Shown piece after piece: positions 38,239-47,768 of a DNA stretch of 64,000 nucleotides (position 1 is the stretch's first letter; every line of letters begins with the position of its first letter). The position numbers and the translations under genes were made by a program. This DNA comes from Paenibacillus sp. 1_12 (GTDB lineage Bacteria; Bacillota; Bacilli; Paenibacillales; NBRC-103111), in the NCBI RefSeq assembly GCF_900114475.1, contig NZ_FOTE01000012.1:62001-126000 (forward strand). The letters are read 5' to 3'. Under the pieces are notes generated by a model that was not told where the DNA came from, made no database searches, and worked only from the letters and a program-made list of their open reading frames with translations.

Positions 38239-38703
38239 TTATGAATTACCCAGGAAGGCTTCCAGCATCCAGGTGTGCTTCTCCAAGCTGGCATGAATCG
38301 ATAGCAGCAAATCTCCGGTTGTTTCATCACCGGATTTCTCCGCGATCTCCATCCCTTCCTTCAACTGTTCGTTGATCAGCTTGAAGTCAGCAACGACGGC
38401 ACGGACCATATCTTCTGCCTTCTCAGTGCCTTGTGCTTCTTTAATGTCAGACTCCTTCAAGAATCCGGCCATTGTCGCTAGCGGCTGACCGTGTAAGGTG
38501 AGCAACCGCTCTGCGATCGCATCAAAATGCAGCGTAGTTTCATTATATAGCTCTTCCAGTTTAATATGCAGAGTGAAAAAATTCGGTCCTTTAACGTACC
38601 AATGGAAGTTGTGCAATTTGATATACAGCACACCAAAGTTCGCCACCTGATGATTCAACACTTTTTCCAATTGATTCGCTGGAGCTTTTACTGCATTAGC
38701 CAT
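38239..38703 (-). CDS. dps: Dps-family ferritin-like DNA-protection protein
   Basis: Four-helix protein of 154 residues that assembles as a 12-mer, oxidises and stores iron and protects DNA. The ferroxidase residues are visible in KLHNFHWYVKGPNFFTLH and FDAIAERLL. A GTG at 38712 opens the frame, but ATG at 38703 has AGGAGAG eight to nine bases upstream. It stands alone, closed by its own terminator. A PerR-type operator could be expected upstream but I could not identify one. Confidence 0.93.
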   Translation of the reverse strand: MANAVKAPANQLEKVLNHQVANFGVLYIKLHNFHWYVKGPNFFTLHIKLEELYNETTLHFDAIAERLLTLHGQPLATMAGFLKESDIKEAQGTEKAEDMVRAVVADFKLINEQLKEGMEIAEKSGDETTGDLLLSIHASLEKHTWMLEAFLGNS

Positions 38704-38798
38704 AATTGCCACTCTCCTCTAATAGTTTATGTAATTACTGGACTGATGAACTCCCTCTTCTTATATAACCTTAAAAACCCCATTTGAAACGCACATTG

Positions 38799-39482
38799 CT
38801 AGTGTTCCCTGTTTTCCCGCGCGCTATGTGCCTTTCCCAAGCCTGTTCGATATCGACTGCTCTTACCCAGCCATCGATAGCTTTTTCTAATCATGTTGAG
38901 AAGCCGCTCCGGGATGGGAAGCTTATGAAAGACGGGAAAATAAAACCGGTGATAGGCGGTCTTGACATCATCCCACATCATGCAGGGATCCTCCTTCAGG
39001 AAATCCGACACATCCACAACTTTACCCCGACCCTGCTCAAGCATTACGTTTTTGCCATGAACATCATGCGGATGCAAGCCGCGTTCACGGGCATAACTCA
39101 GCGCCGCATCGATATCGGTGACTGCCTGCTTTGGAATATGGATACCGCGCAGCAGGCAGGTATAAAAGGTGAAGCCCCTCAAGCGCTTCAATACCAAATA
39201 CCGCTCTCCCACGTGAAGACATTCAGAGAAGGCAGGATGCGAGCCCAGCCTACGGTATACCTCGGCCTCTTCCTCAATGCCCTGGCGCCCGGGTGCATAC
39301 ACCTTGACTACCCATTCCTCAAAATCGGGATGTGTCACGACAGCCGCATAATTACCGGCGCCAAGCAAAACCCATGAAGGCGGAACCCGACGTACAACAA
39401 CAGGATTTAACGGGTTCACACTTTCAATCTGCAGATGTGGTAATAACCCCCGCTCTATGTGCTCAACCAATTCCTTTATCAT
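38799..39482 (-). CDS. Small protein-kinase-like protein
   Basis: A 227-residue protein with a reduced kinase fold. VLLGAGNYAAVVTHP resembles a glycine loop with VVKVYAP containing the lysine, LVLKRLRGFTFY is the hinge, HPHDVHGKNVML is the catalytic loop with the Asp and Asn, and VVDVSDF stands in the metal-binding position, with SDF replacing DFG. The C-terminal 50 residues are basic. It fits the small Ser/Thr or RIO/ABC1-like kinase families of Firmicutes; the substrate is unknown. ATG at 39482 is preferred over the TTG at 39491, which is too close to GGAGG. Confidence 0.78.
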   Translation of the reverse strand: MIKELVEHIERGLLPHLQIESVNPLNPVVVRRVPPSWVLLGAGNYAAVVTHPDFEEWVVKVYAPGRQGIEEEAEVYRRLGSHPAFSECLHVGERYLVLKRLRGFTFYTCLLRGIHIPKQAVTDIDAALSYARERGLHPHDVHGKNVMLEQGRGKVVDVSDFLKEDPCMMWDDVKTAYHRFYFPVFHKLPIPERLLNMIRKSYRWLGKSSRYRTGLGKAHSARENREH

Positions 39483-39581
39483 GGGCGACAATTCCTCCCT
39501 TCTACGAATCCATACTCAATGGTTTCATTGTTCAGCTATTCCCTTATTATTCCTTTTCATAACCATATCCATATCCAAATT

Positions 39582-41105
39582 TCACAAAATCGGCGACAAC
39601 AATCTGGCGACGGATTCTACAGCGCGGATAAGTTTATTCCGACAATCATAGCTTTCGCAGGTCATCAACTTGCAGTCCTGCATATCCTGCTCAAACGTAG
39701 CTTCCAGCCTTGAGGCTACATCCGTTCCGTATAAGAAGGCGGTAATTTCAAAATTGAGCTCAAAGCTGCGATTGTCCATGTTGGCGGTCCCCACTGCCGC
39801 TGCTTCCCCATCCACAACAATCGTTTTGGCATGTAAAAATCCCTTTTCATACATATAGCATTTGGCGCCCGCACGCAGTAAATCTCCGATATGCGCATAG
39901 GATGCCCATTGGACCAATCGATGGTCTCCTTTTTTCGGGATCATAATGCGTACATCGATACCTGATAGTGCCGCGATCCGCAGCGCATTCAGCATACCCT
40001 CATCAGGAACAAAATAAGGCGTTTGCACATAAATACGTTTTTGCGCCTGAAAGATCATCTTGATATAGCCATTCTTGATCTGCTGCTTATCTGAATTGGG
40101 ACCACTGGATACAACCTGAACCGCAGTGCGTGCCACGTCTTTCATCTCCGGGAAAAGCACAGGCTCGAAGGTTAGAGACTCGTTAGAAGCAACTTCCCAG
40201 TCACGCATAAATTGAATTTGCAGCCGATGCACCGCATCTCCGTAAATCATCAAATGGGTGTCCCGCCAGTAACCAATCTTTTTATTCAAACCCAAATACT
40301 CATCTCCAATGTTAAAACCGCCGATAAAACCGATCTTTCCATCCACGATCACGATTTTACGATGATTCCGGTAGTTGAACCGAAAGTTCAGGTAAGGAAT
40401 TTTGGAAGGAAAAAAAGAATACACCATCCCCCCCGCTTCACGTAGAGGAAACAGCAGCTTGCGACTGATGTCGAGCGATCCGATATCGTCATACAACAGC
40501 CGCACCTCGACACCTTCTTTTGCTTTGCGCGTCAACGCTTCAATTAGCCGCCGTCCGGTATCGTCATTCCCGACTTTATAATAAAGCAGGTGGATATGCT
40601 GCTGGGCCTGATCAATTTTGTCCAGCAGCATCTCAAACTTGCGTTTACCATCGGTCAGCAGGGTGACCTCATTGTTTTGGGTCAAGGGGGAAACGCTGCT
40701 GAGCAGATTCATATAGATTAAATGACGGAAGTTCGGCACCACAGGATCATGGTACAGGTACGTTCCATTCTCAATGGCTACTTTCTGGTCCTCCAGTTCC
40801 TCTCGAACCCTGCGCTCCATTCTCGGTTTCATTCTGTATACCTTTTGGCGCGCGAGGTTTTGACCAATAAAAATATAAATAATACAGCCAACCAACGGCA
40901 ACAGCAGCAGCAGCATGAGCCACGCCCAGGTAACGCCCACATTGCGTCTTTCCAGAAAAATAATGACTGCAGCAAATAATAGGTTAATAACAGGGATCCA
41001 GTTATTTATAAATTTCCATACAGGAACGACCCAATCTTCTATAAATGGCAACCAGCGCACCCCCATCATAAGTCTTAAGCGACTATACTCTTCTAAAGAT
41101 ACCAT
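39582..41105 (-). CDS. cls: Cardiolipin synthase
   Basis: Membrane phospholipase-D-type enzyme that condenses two phosphatidylglycerols into cardiolipin. After two N-terminal helices (GVTWAWLMLLLLLPLVGCII) come the two HKD motifs: NHRKIVIVDGKIGFIGGFN and LHAKTIVVDGEAAAVGTAN. The C-terminal half is typical of bacterial ClsA. The start is uncertain: the frame opens at a TTG at 41168 without RBS; ATG at 41105 gives 507 residues and a short amphipathic lead, and a further ATG-ATG pair lies at about 41070. About 90 bases separate it from the kinase-like gene, with no clear terminator. Confidence 0.93.
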   Translation of the reverse strand: MVSLEEYSRLRLMMGVRWLPFIEDWVVPVWKFINNWIPVINLLFAAVIIFLERRNVGVTWAWLMLLLLLPLVGCIIYIFIGQNLARQKVYRMKPRMERRVREELEDQKVAIENGTYLYHDPVVPNFRHLIYMNLLSSVSPLTQNNEVTLLTDGKRKFEMLLDKIDQAQQHIHLLYYKVGNDDTGRRLIEALTRKAKEGVEVRLLYDDIGSLDISRKLLFPLREAGGMVYSFFPSKIPYLNFRFNYRNHRKIVIVDGKIGFIGGFNIGDEYLGLNKKIGYWRDTHLMIYGDAVHRLQIQFMRDWEVASNESLTFEPVLFPEMKDVARTAVQVVSSGPNSDKQQIKNGYIKMIFQAQKRIYVQTPYFVPDEGMLNALRIAALSGIDVRIMIPKKGDHRLVQWASYAHIGDLLRAGAKCYMYEKGFLHAKTIVVDGEAAAVGTANMDNRSFELNFEITAFLYGTDVASRLEATFEQDMQDCKLMTCESYDCRNKLIRAVESVARLLSPIL

Positions 41106-41178
41106 ACCTGTTGTTGGAAAACGAAAGGCGGCCGATTTTGGGAATGATAGGGTCTTCCTGCAGATCAACGGTTAACAA

Positions 41179-41216
41179 AAAGGGAGCTTAAGGACTTGCG
41201 TCCTTAAGCTCCCTTT
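41179..41216. terminator. Strong bidirectional terminator upstream of cls
   Basis: A perfect 17-bp stem (AAAGGGAGCTTAAGGAC with its complement) closes on a TTGC loop and is flanked by A- and T-tracts on both sides. It ends the glycerate kinase transcript. Confidence 0.9.
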
Positions 41217-41272
41217 GTTTGAATGAAAGCATGCAGCCTATCGCTGCTAGTTGATCCTTAGGGAAGTTGCTG

Positions 41273-42415
41273 CTATTGCCGTGATGCAGACGCATGGAAG
41301 GAACGAATGACTTGCTCTGCGGTTAGCTCCAATAATTCAGATGCACGACTCATCGCTTCCTGCAGGCTCATGGGTCCAGTGACGATGCTGTGTACGCTCG
41401 TTATACCGACCTCATATAAGGCCTCAATCCCTTTGCCTACCGAGCCTGCCAAACAAATGGTCGGAACGCCGAATTTTTGCGCTTCCTGCGCGATGCCCAT
41501 CGGCGTTTTGCCGGAAGCGGTTTGGAAATCAATTTGGCCCTCACCGGTAATGACCAAATCGGCTGCTTGTAAATGATCGTTCAGATGCGAATACTCGATA
41601 ACGATGTCGATACCCCTTTTGATCGAGGCAGGAAAAAATGCAAGGAACGCGCCGCTAATACCGCCAGCAGCTCCAGCCCCTGGCAGCTCATGTACACGCT
41701 TGCCGGTTTTAACTGCAATCAAGTCGGCCCATGCGCTCAGATTAAGCTCCAACTGTTCAACCATTTCGGGTGTGGCGCCTTTTTGTGGACCAAATACGCG
41801 GGAAGCACCGTTAGGACCGATAAACGGATTCTGCACATCGGACGCAATCAAAAAACGGGATTCCGCAATTCTCGGGTCCCAGCCACTATCATCGATCATA
41901 GCGATCCGATCCAGAGCACCACCGCCAAAGCCTACAGAATTGCCTGCAGAGTCCAGCAGCCGCATGCCCAAAGCTTGCAGCATACCGGCACCGCCATCAT
42001 TCGTAGCGCTGCCGCCAAGTGCCAGCAGAAAGCTGCGGCATCCGGCATCAAGTGCATGACGAATCAGCTCACCGGTACCATAGGTTGTCGCCAGCAGCGG
42101 ATTCCTCTCCGCTGAAGGGATCAAATAAAGTCCCGAGGCTGTAGCCATTTCGATTACAGCCGTTTGATCAGGCTCCAATAATCCATACTCGGCAGTCACA
42201 GGAGCTCCGAGCGGACCGGTTACAGAAGCCGACAACTTTACACCACCTACAGCGGCTATAAGGCAATCAAGCGTCCCCTCCCCTCCATCAGCTACCGGTA
42301 CGAGGACAGTTTGTGCTTGCGGCATAAATCGTTTTATGCCGCGTTCTATCGCTTGGGCAGCGTTACTCGCGCTAATGCTGCCTTTGAACGAATCAGGGGC
42401 AATAATAATTTTCAA
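41273..42415 (-). CDS. glxK: Glycerate 2-kinase (GarK/GlxK type)
   Basis: Phosphorylates glycerate, linking sugar-diacid or glyoxylate breakdown to glycolysis. At 380 residues it has the usual size; motifs are KIIIAPDSFKGSISA, VPVADGGEGTLDCL and LALGGSATNDGGAGML. The frame opens at GTG 42427, which overlaps the AGGAAGG site; TTG at 42415 gives the canonical MKIIIAPDSFKGS start and has proper spacing, so it is preferred. It is divergent from cdaR, whose E. coli counterpart controls gar genes. Confidence 0.94.
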   Translation of the reverse strand: MKIIIAPDSFKGSISASNAAQAIERGIKRFMPQAQTVLVPVADGGEGTLDCLIAAVGGVKLSASVTGPLGAPVTAEYGLLEPDQTAVIEMATASGLYLIPSAERNPLLATTYGTGELIRHALDAGCRSFLLALGGSATNDGGAGMLQALGMRLLDSAGNSVGFGGGALDRIAMIDDSGWDPRIAESRFLIASDVQNPFIGPNGASRVFGPQKGATPEMVEQLELNLSAWADLIAVKTGKRVHELPGAGAAGGISGAFLAFFPASIKRGIDIVIEYSHLNDHLQAADLVITGEGQIDFQTASGKTPMGIAQEAQKFGVPTICLAGSVGKGIEALYEVGITSVHSIVTGPMSLQEAMSRASELLELTAEQVIRSFHASASRQ

Positions 42416-42598
42416 TGAATAATCCACCTTCCTATATGTGTATTCGTTTATAATACATGTATCAGATACTAAGACTTGAGTTTCAACTGCTTGCTCTTTA
42501 TCTCATTATAAGGGATCAGAAACTAGAATTATTCAGTTATAAAGGATAAAAATAGCTTCAATTCCAGGCTGTTTTTTGTGCAAAGGGAGGTTGGGACA

Positions 42599-43696
42599 TT
42601 GCTAACTCGGGAAATGGCTGAGCATATAGTCCGCGAGACGATGGAGAGGCTGCATCGGAACATTAATATGATGGATACAGATGGGCGAATTATCGCTTCC
42701 GGCGACCGTTCACGACTTGGGGAGCGACATGCTGGAGCCATCGAGGCCATCCGTTCCGGGAAACCGTTATTGATTAATGAGGCAAATAAGGATCTGTGGA
42801 AAGGCAGCCAGTGCGGAATCAATATACCTGTGCTGTTTCACCAGCAAATCGTTGGGGTTATTGGCATTACAGGACAACCTGAGGAGGTGTCCGAGCTTGG
42901 TGCACTGGTCACAATGACGACAGAATTAATGCTGAATCAAGCTTTCTTGCTATCGGAGAAGGAATGGCGCAATCGCACGAAAGAAATCGTCATTGAGGCG
43001 TTAATTCAAGCAGATTTCGATTCCCGTAAAGTGGACGAGCGTTTACAGCTCCTGCGCCTGCAGTTGGAGCCACCCTTTTATGTAATGATCATTCGAACGG
43101 AGCTTACTTTGTCCTATAATGATCCGTTAGCCGCAGCCATCGAGGATCGGCTTGGTGGCACACAAGCACTGGTCGGCGTATTCGACACGCATCGGCTGTT
43201 TATTCTGCTCTCCAAGTGTGAAGAATCGCGCAGGATTGCCAAACTGGAGCGTATCGCTGCCGAATTGCAGCAGTCCGGACTCCCTTATCAAATTGGCTGC
43301 TCTTTGCAGGTAACAGAGCTCGCTTCGGTTCACATTGCTTATCAAGAAGCCGAAGCGGCTCTGCGGTATGGCAGTCCTGCCGCTCCATGGAATAGCTATG
43401 CGGGTCTGGAGCCGCAAACCATTGTTCATGCCTCAGATGATGCCACGAAACAGCGGTTTGTGAACCGGATTTTCCCGGACATATCCGAGCAATCGGTTCG
43501 AACGCTGCAAGTTTTTTTTGACTGCAATCTGAATATCCAAGAAGCCGCCCAGGCATTATTCGTGCACAGAAATACCTTGATCTACCGGCTTAAGCGGATC
43601 AAGGAGCTGACCGGATACGATCCTCAGAGCTTTCAGGACGCCACAGCACTGCAAATGGCTATATGGATCTACGATCCGATGCAAATCAAGGAATAA
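42599..43696 (+). CDS. cdaR: Sugar diacid regulator CdaR
   Basis: Transcriptional regulator of 365 residues. An N-terminal sugar-diacid-recognition domain (about 1-130, MAEHIVRETMERLHRNINMM and GINIPVLFHQQIVGVIGITG), a GGDEF-like middle and a C-terminal PucR-type helix-turn-helix (FVHRNTLIYRLKRIKELTG) follow in order. GTG at 42578 opens the frame, but TTG at 42599 lies correctly behind AGGGAGG and gives the expected MLTREMAEHIV start. It faces away from glxK and probably regulates it in response to glycerate or a sugar diacid. Confidence 0.92.
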   Translation: MLTREMAEHIVRETMERLHRNINMMDTDGRIIASGDRSRLGERHAGAIEAIRSGKPLLINEANKDLWKGSQCGINIPVLFHQQIVGVIGITGQPEEVSELGALVTMTTELMLNQAFLLSEKEWRNRTKEIVIEALIQADFDSRKVDERLQLLRLQLEPPFYVMIIRTELTLSYNDPLAAAIEDRLGGTQALVGVFDTHRLFILLSKCEESRRIAKLERIAAELQQSGLPYQIGCSLQVTELASVHIAYQEAEAALRYGSPAAPWNSYAGLEPQTIVHASDDATKQRFVNRIFPDISEQSVRTLQVFFDCNLNIQEAAQALFVHRNTLIYRLKRIKELTGYDPQSFQDATALQMAIWIYDPMQIKE

Positions 43697-43763
43697 CCTT
43701 GTTGATTATTTCTGAGAACCGACTGTCTATTTGATGCTGCTTGCTGTTGACACGATTCGTCCG

Positions 43764-44351
43764 TCAACGTTCTGCCGTTTTGAAATATCGATATATCTTG
43801 TTTAGCTTCTCCTTATGCCGTCCCCGCGGACTCTCCATGCTGCCGAATTCAAAGAACTTTACTTTTTTAATACCTACGTAGTGAAACAACGCTTTTCGCA
43901 TTAAGATTTTATGGGCGTTATTCAGCCATATGAACGGGTAATGGGCAGGTCCTTTCATAGTGGAGATACAAACAACCGACTTCCCCTTTAAAAGTCCCTC
44001 CGGCAAAAGTCCGCCCGTATCCTTATACGCAAATCCCGAAGCAAACATCTGATCTATATATCCCAAAAGCATAGCCGGCGGACGCCCCCACCAAATCGGA
44101 TATACGAAAACAATGGTGTCGGCCCATTGAAGCTGATCCCTGTATAGAGCAAGCTCTGGGTCGTTATGCATGTCTCTCCTTCGCTTGTTCTCATTAAAAA
44201 CCAAAACCGGGTTAAAGCTATCCTTATATAAATCCGATATCTGTATTTCTTCAATTTTAACATTCTCTTGGCTGCCCCTGATGACCTCCTGTAAAAATGC
44301 ATAACTTAAGCTTTGATGATTTGGATGTGTATAAATAATGAGTAATTTCAT
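43764..44351 (-). CDS. NAD(P)H-dependent oxidoreductase, flavodoxin-like fold
   Basis: Flavoenzyme of 195 residues in the NAD(P)H:quinone reductase (Flavodoxin_2) family. The FMN/FAD-binding start KLLIIYTHPNHQSLSY, the loop VFVYPIWWGRPPAMLLGYID and the KGKSVVCISTMKGP region are typical. Such enzymes reduce quinones or electrophilic compounds. It is divergent from a MarR-type regulator, with three palindromic boxes between them, so induction by a small electrophile or phenolic compound is likely. Confidence 0.88.
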   Translation of the reverse strand: MKLLIIYTHPNHQSLSYAFLQEVIRGSQENVKIEEIQISDLYKDSFNPVLVFNENKRRRDMHNDPELALYRDQLQWADTIVFVYPIWWGRPPAMLLGYIDQMFASGFAYKDTGGLLPEGLLKGKSVVCISTMKGPAHYPFIWLNNAHKILMRKALFHYVGIKKVKFFEFGSMESPRGRHKEKLNKIYRYFKTAER

Positions 44352-44367
44352 TTTACTGCCCCTTTAC

Positions 44368-44436
44368 TTATCATTTGATAACAAAAGGGTAACACACATA
44401 AAATTTAGTTGTCAAATGATAATTGTTATTTGATAA
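44368..44436. promoter_or_regulatory. Three related palindromic operators for the adjacent MarR-type repressor
   Basis: Three 14-bp boxes of the form TTRTCA-WW-TGATAA lie at 44368-44381 (perfect arms TTATCA/TGATAA), 44409-44422 (TTGTCA/TGATAA) and 44423-44436 (TTGTTA/TGATAA). The last two abut. They fill the gap between the oxidoreductase and marR starts, so dual control is likely. Confidence 0.7.
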
Positions 44437-44469
44437 TTAATTTGCTATGTTGTCAATAGAGGTGATTGT

Positions 44470-44898
44470 GTGGACAAGAATGCAGTATTCCAAAAATTTG
44501 TGGCCTTTACAGCCGCCGTTCATCAAATATCGAATGAAATGACCAAAGATGTGAAATCCGAAACGATCACGACTGTTCAATATAAGATTCTAGAATACAT
44601 TGCAGTAAGTCAGCCTTCTACACTAAGTGACATCAGTGAATGCATGCATATGTCCATGCCGAATACGAGCCGTGAGCTACGAAAGTTAAGCGAAAAAGGA
44701 TTATGCGAAAAAATTACCGATGCCGACGATCGGCGCAAGCAATTCATTCGACTATCGGCAAGAGGGGACGCCATGATGAATGAAGTTTTTGAGCAAATTG
44801 AATCTCGATTCGTCGAGCGCCTTCGAGATATTTCCGAAGAAGAGCTGGGAGAAATCGAGCAGGCACTCGATCTTCTTCACACCAAGGTCTTTTATTAA
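44470..44898 (+). CDS. MarR-family transcriptional regulator
   Basis: Winged-helix repressor of 142 residues with the MarR core: TVQYKILEYIAVSQPSTLSDISECM, the recognition helix SMPNTSRELRKLSEKGL and the wing DADDRRKQFIRLS. GTG at 44470 has GAGGTG five bases upstream. It is divergent from the flavodoxin-like oxidoreductase and probably represses both through the palindromic boxes between them. Confidence 0.9.
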   Translation: MDKNAVFQKFVAFTAAVHQISNEMTKDVKSETITTVQYKILEYIAVSQPSTLSDISECMHMSMPNTSRELRKLSEKGLCEKITDADDRRKQFIRLSARGDAMMNEVFEQIESRFVERLRDISEEELGEIEQALDLLHTKVFY

Positions 44899-44979
44899 CC
44901 ATAGCGGACATATTCGTGAAGCACCGCAAAGTTGTATCATGCTTTCCTTCACTGTTAGGTTCCTGTTTATAAACAATAC

Positions 44980-45875
44980 TTATGAAATGCTTCTCTGCAA
45001 GTCTCGAATGTTTGACCAAGATACTAGCTTTATGCCCTCTCTTTGCAGCAGCTGTTTAATTTCAGGATCGTTAAATAAACGATATTCCATTTCTCTTTCA
45101 CGATAATGCGGCGTTATAGCCTGGAGTTCATCTGTGGTCATGGAGGGATGTGTGGTTAACTGGGTTATTCCCCGTTTGACCTTTGTAATCATTGCGATAA
45201 GCTGCCTTTTCATATCTGCATATTCCTCTAATGGGTTAAGGCAATACGGAAGACTTATCAGATCATCAATCAACAAAATGCCACGACTTTTCGCAGAATC
45301 TATTCTTTTCTTAAACATGTCTTTCTGCTCGCTATTGAAATACGGTTGCTCTAAGATTCTTAATGGCAAGTTAAACGGGAGCCGATATTTTTCGCACAAA
45401 TCAAAGTTAATTCCAGGAAATCACGACCGCCGGAGATTCCCATAATGCTTCCTGCGTGGCTATCCAGATGAGTGGGATCGATCCCTAATGAAATTGCCTT
45501 TTGAATTTGAGCATCCAATTCGATGCTAACCTCCTCAGGATCAGCATTTTGTTCTAGGTATGAGGCTTCGTGGTGAAAGCATCCTTCCTGAGTGGTTAAA
45601 CTTTTCATGGCGCTCTCTTGAAATACAGGCTTAAGCGGATTCGTGTTTTGGCTTGTCAAAGTAAGATGAATCCTTATATGGCTATAGCCTTTCCGAACAC
45701 TATACATCGCGGCTTCTCTAGCAGCCGAACACGGCATCATAATAGAGGCAGATGTTATCGCACCTTGCTCAAACAAATGAATGATGGCGTCGTTGGTCCC
45801 TTTTGTAAGTCCAAAGTCGTCCGCATTAATGATTAATAGCCGATCTTCTAATGCATTTCCCCATTTTTCGATCAA
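44980..45875 (-). pseudogene. YdjC/ChbG-type carbohydrate deacetylase, split by a -1 frameshift
   Basis: A metal-dependent deacetylase of the YdjC family that acts on acetylated oligosaccharides. The first frame (45875-45360) carries the metal motif NADDFGLTKGTNDAI, IHLTLTS and THLDSHAG, then loses the frame after GGRDFLEL. The second frame (45414-44980) continues with NFDLCEKYRLPFNLP and the conserved end TTHPSMTTDELQAI. One inserted base at GAATTAACTTT (around 45410-45417) restores a single protein of about 297 residues. TTG at 45875 is preceded by AGGAGGAG. It is either a recent pseudogene or a sequencing error; all metal ligands are intact. Confidence 0.88.
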
Positions 45876-45923
45876 TTTCTCTCCTCCTCATCCATGTAAT
45901 CCCTAACAGCCTTCAGACAACAA

Positions 45924-45959
45924 TAGGGGAGCAAACACAAAGTTGTGTTTGCTCCCCTA
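45924..45959 (-). terminator. Terminator of glnS
   Basis: A perfect 17-bp stem (TAGGGGAGCAAACACAA with its complement) has a two-base loop. The minus-strand exit TTGTTGTCTG is only moderately T-rich. It lies about 70 bases after the glnS stop. Confidence 0.75.
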
Positions 45960-46027
45960 CCAAACGGGACCGCCGGTACTAGTCTCAGATCATTCTTAAG
46001 CTTGTTCCGGCTCTGGTTTCACCCATC

Positions 46028-47680
46028 CTAAACAACGAACGAGCTTTTAAGCGATACAATCCGGTTAAACACAGGCTTGCCTGGCTCCGAGCGTTTGGTA
46101 TCGACATTAAAGTAACCATGACGGAAAAATTGGAATTTGTCCTGCGGCTGCGCCGAGCTCATATTCGGCTCTACAAAACCTTGGAGCACTTCCAGGGAGT
46201 TCGGATTGATATAATCCATGAACGAATCACTGTCGCCTTTTTCCTCATCCAGAATGAGCGGCTCATATAGACGGAACTCGGTAGGAATCGCCTGGCTGGC
46301 TTCAACCCAATGGATCGTCCCCTTTACCTTACGTCCAGTAAACCCGCTGCCGCTTTTCGTCTCAACATCATAGGTGCAATGAATTTCCGTCACATTGCCT
46401 TGCTCATCCTTAACAAAATCGTGGCACTTGATAAAATAAGCATTTTTCAAGCGCACTTCATTACCGGGAAACAGCCGGAAATATTTGTTCGGCGGCGTCT
46501 CCATAAAATCGTCCTGCTCGATATAAATCTCACGTGAAAACGGAATCTCACGATTGCCCATCTCCGGATTCTCCGAATTGTTTTCCGCTTCAAGCATCTC
46601 GACCTGTCCTTCCGGATAGTTCGTGATAATCACCTTAAGCGGCCGCAGCACAGCCATCGTTCTTGGCGATTTAAGCTTAAGATCCTCGCGGATAAAATGC
46701 TCCAGCATCCGCTCATCAACCGTGCTGTTGCTTTTGGCTACACCCGCTTCGCGCACAAAGTTGCGAATCGCCTCCGATGTATAACCTTTGCGCCGCAGTC
46801 CGCTGATCGTAGGCATACGCGGATCATCCCAGCCATCTACAATCGACTCATCGACCAGTTGCTTCAGGAATCTTTTGCTCATGACGGTATTCGTAATGTT
46901 GAGCCGCGCGAATTCATACTGCTTCGGTTGATGCTCCATCTCGCATTCCTCAATGACCCAATCGTAGAACGGACGTTGATCCTCAAATTCCAGCGTACAG
47001 ATCGAATGGGTTATACCCTCAATCGCATCCTCAATCGGATGGGCAAAGGCATACATCGGGTAAATACACCAGGCATCCCCAGTATTGTGATGGGTTGTAT
47101 GTGAAATCCGGTACAGTGCCGGGTCTCGCAAATTGATGTTGGGCGAGCTCATATCGATTTTGGCCCGCAAGATTTTATCGCCATCCTTGAATTCGCCACT
47201 CCGCATACGCGCAAATAGATCCAGGTTCTCTTCCACACTACGGTCACGATGCGGACTGTTTTGACCCGGTTGAGTCAAGCTTCCGCGGGTTAAGCGGATT
47301 TCCTCGGCCGATTGGTCGTCAATATACGCCTTGCCTTTACGGATCAGCAGAACCGCCCGCTCATACATTTGTTCAAAATAATCGGAAGCAAAAAACAACC
47401 CGTCCCACTCGAAGCCAAGCCAGCGGACATCCTCCTTGATCGCTTCCACATATTCAGTATCCTCCTTAAGAGGATTCGTATCGTCAAAACGAAGGTTCGT
47501 GCGACCTTTGAAATCGTCGGCCAACTCAAAATTAAGACAAATCGATTTGGCATGTCCGATGTGCAAATAACCGTTCGGCTCCGGTGGAAAACGTGTCACG
47601 ACATGGTTGACTTTACCGGATTGTAAGTCGTCAATGACAATGTTTTTAATAAAATGGGATGAAACAGACGGATTCTCCAA
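46028..47680 (-). CDS. glnS: Glutaminyl-tRNA synthetase
   Basis: Class I synthetase that charges tRNA-Gln directly. The HIGH motif is [17 protein letters not shown] and the KMSKS-equivalent is [10 protein letters not shown]; the C-terminal beta-barrel anticodon domains begin near residue 340. About 550 residues is normal for GlnS. Many Firmicutes lack GlnS and use the GatCAB route; Paenibacillus-type genomes often carry both. Two TTG codons compete as start; the one at 47680 has AAAGG at better spacing. No tRNA-sensing leader is evident in front. Confidence 0.93.
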   Translation of the reverse strand: MENPSVSSHFIKNIVIDDLQSGKVNHVVTRFPPEPNGYLHIGHAKSICLNFELADDFKGRTNLRFDDTNPLKEDTEYVEAIKEDVRWLGFEWDGLFFASDYFEQMYERAVLLIRKGKAYIDDQSAEEIRLTRGSLTQPGQNSPHRDRSVEENLDLFARMRSGEFKDGDKILRAKIDMSSPNINLRDPALYRISHTTHHNTGDAWCIYPMYAFAHPIEDAIEGITHSICTLEFEDQRPFYDWVIEECEMEHQPKQYEFARLNITNTVMSKRFLKQLVDESIVDGWDDPRMPTISGLRRKGYTSEAIRNFVREAGVAKSNSTVDERMLEHFIREDLKLKSPRTMAVLRPLKVIITNYPEGQVEMLEAENNSENPEMGNREIPFSREIYIEQDDFMETPPNKYFRLFPGNEVRLKNAYFIKCHDFVKDEQGNVTEIHCTYDVETKSGSGFTGRKVKGTIHWVEASQAIPTEFRLYEPLILDEEKGDSDSFMDYINPNSLEVLQGFVEPNMSSAQPQDKFQFFRHGYFNVDTKRSEPGKPVFNRIVSLKSSFVV

Positions 47681-47768
47681 TACAATCAACCTTTCTCATG
47701 CAGTAGTTTAGTTTTATACCCTATCATACACAATAATGCCACGAAATATAATGGCTGAATCTATGAAA

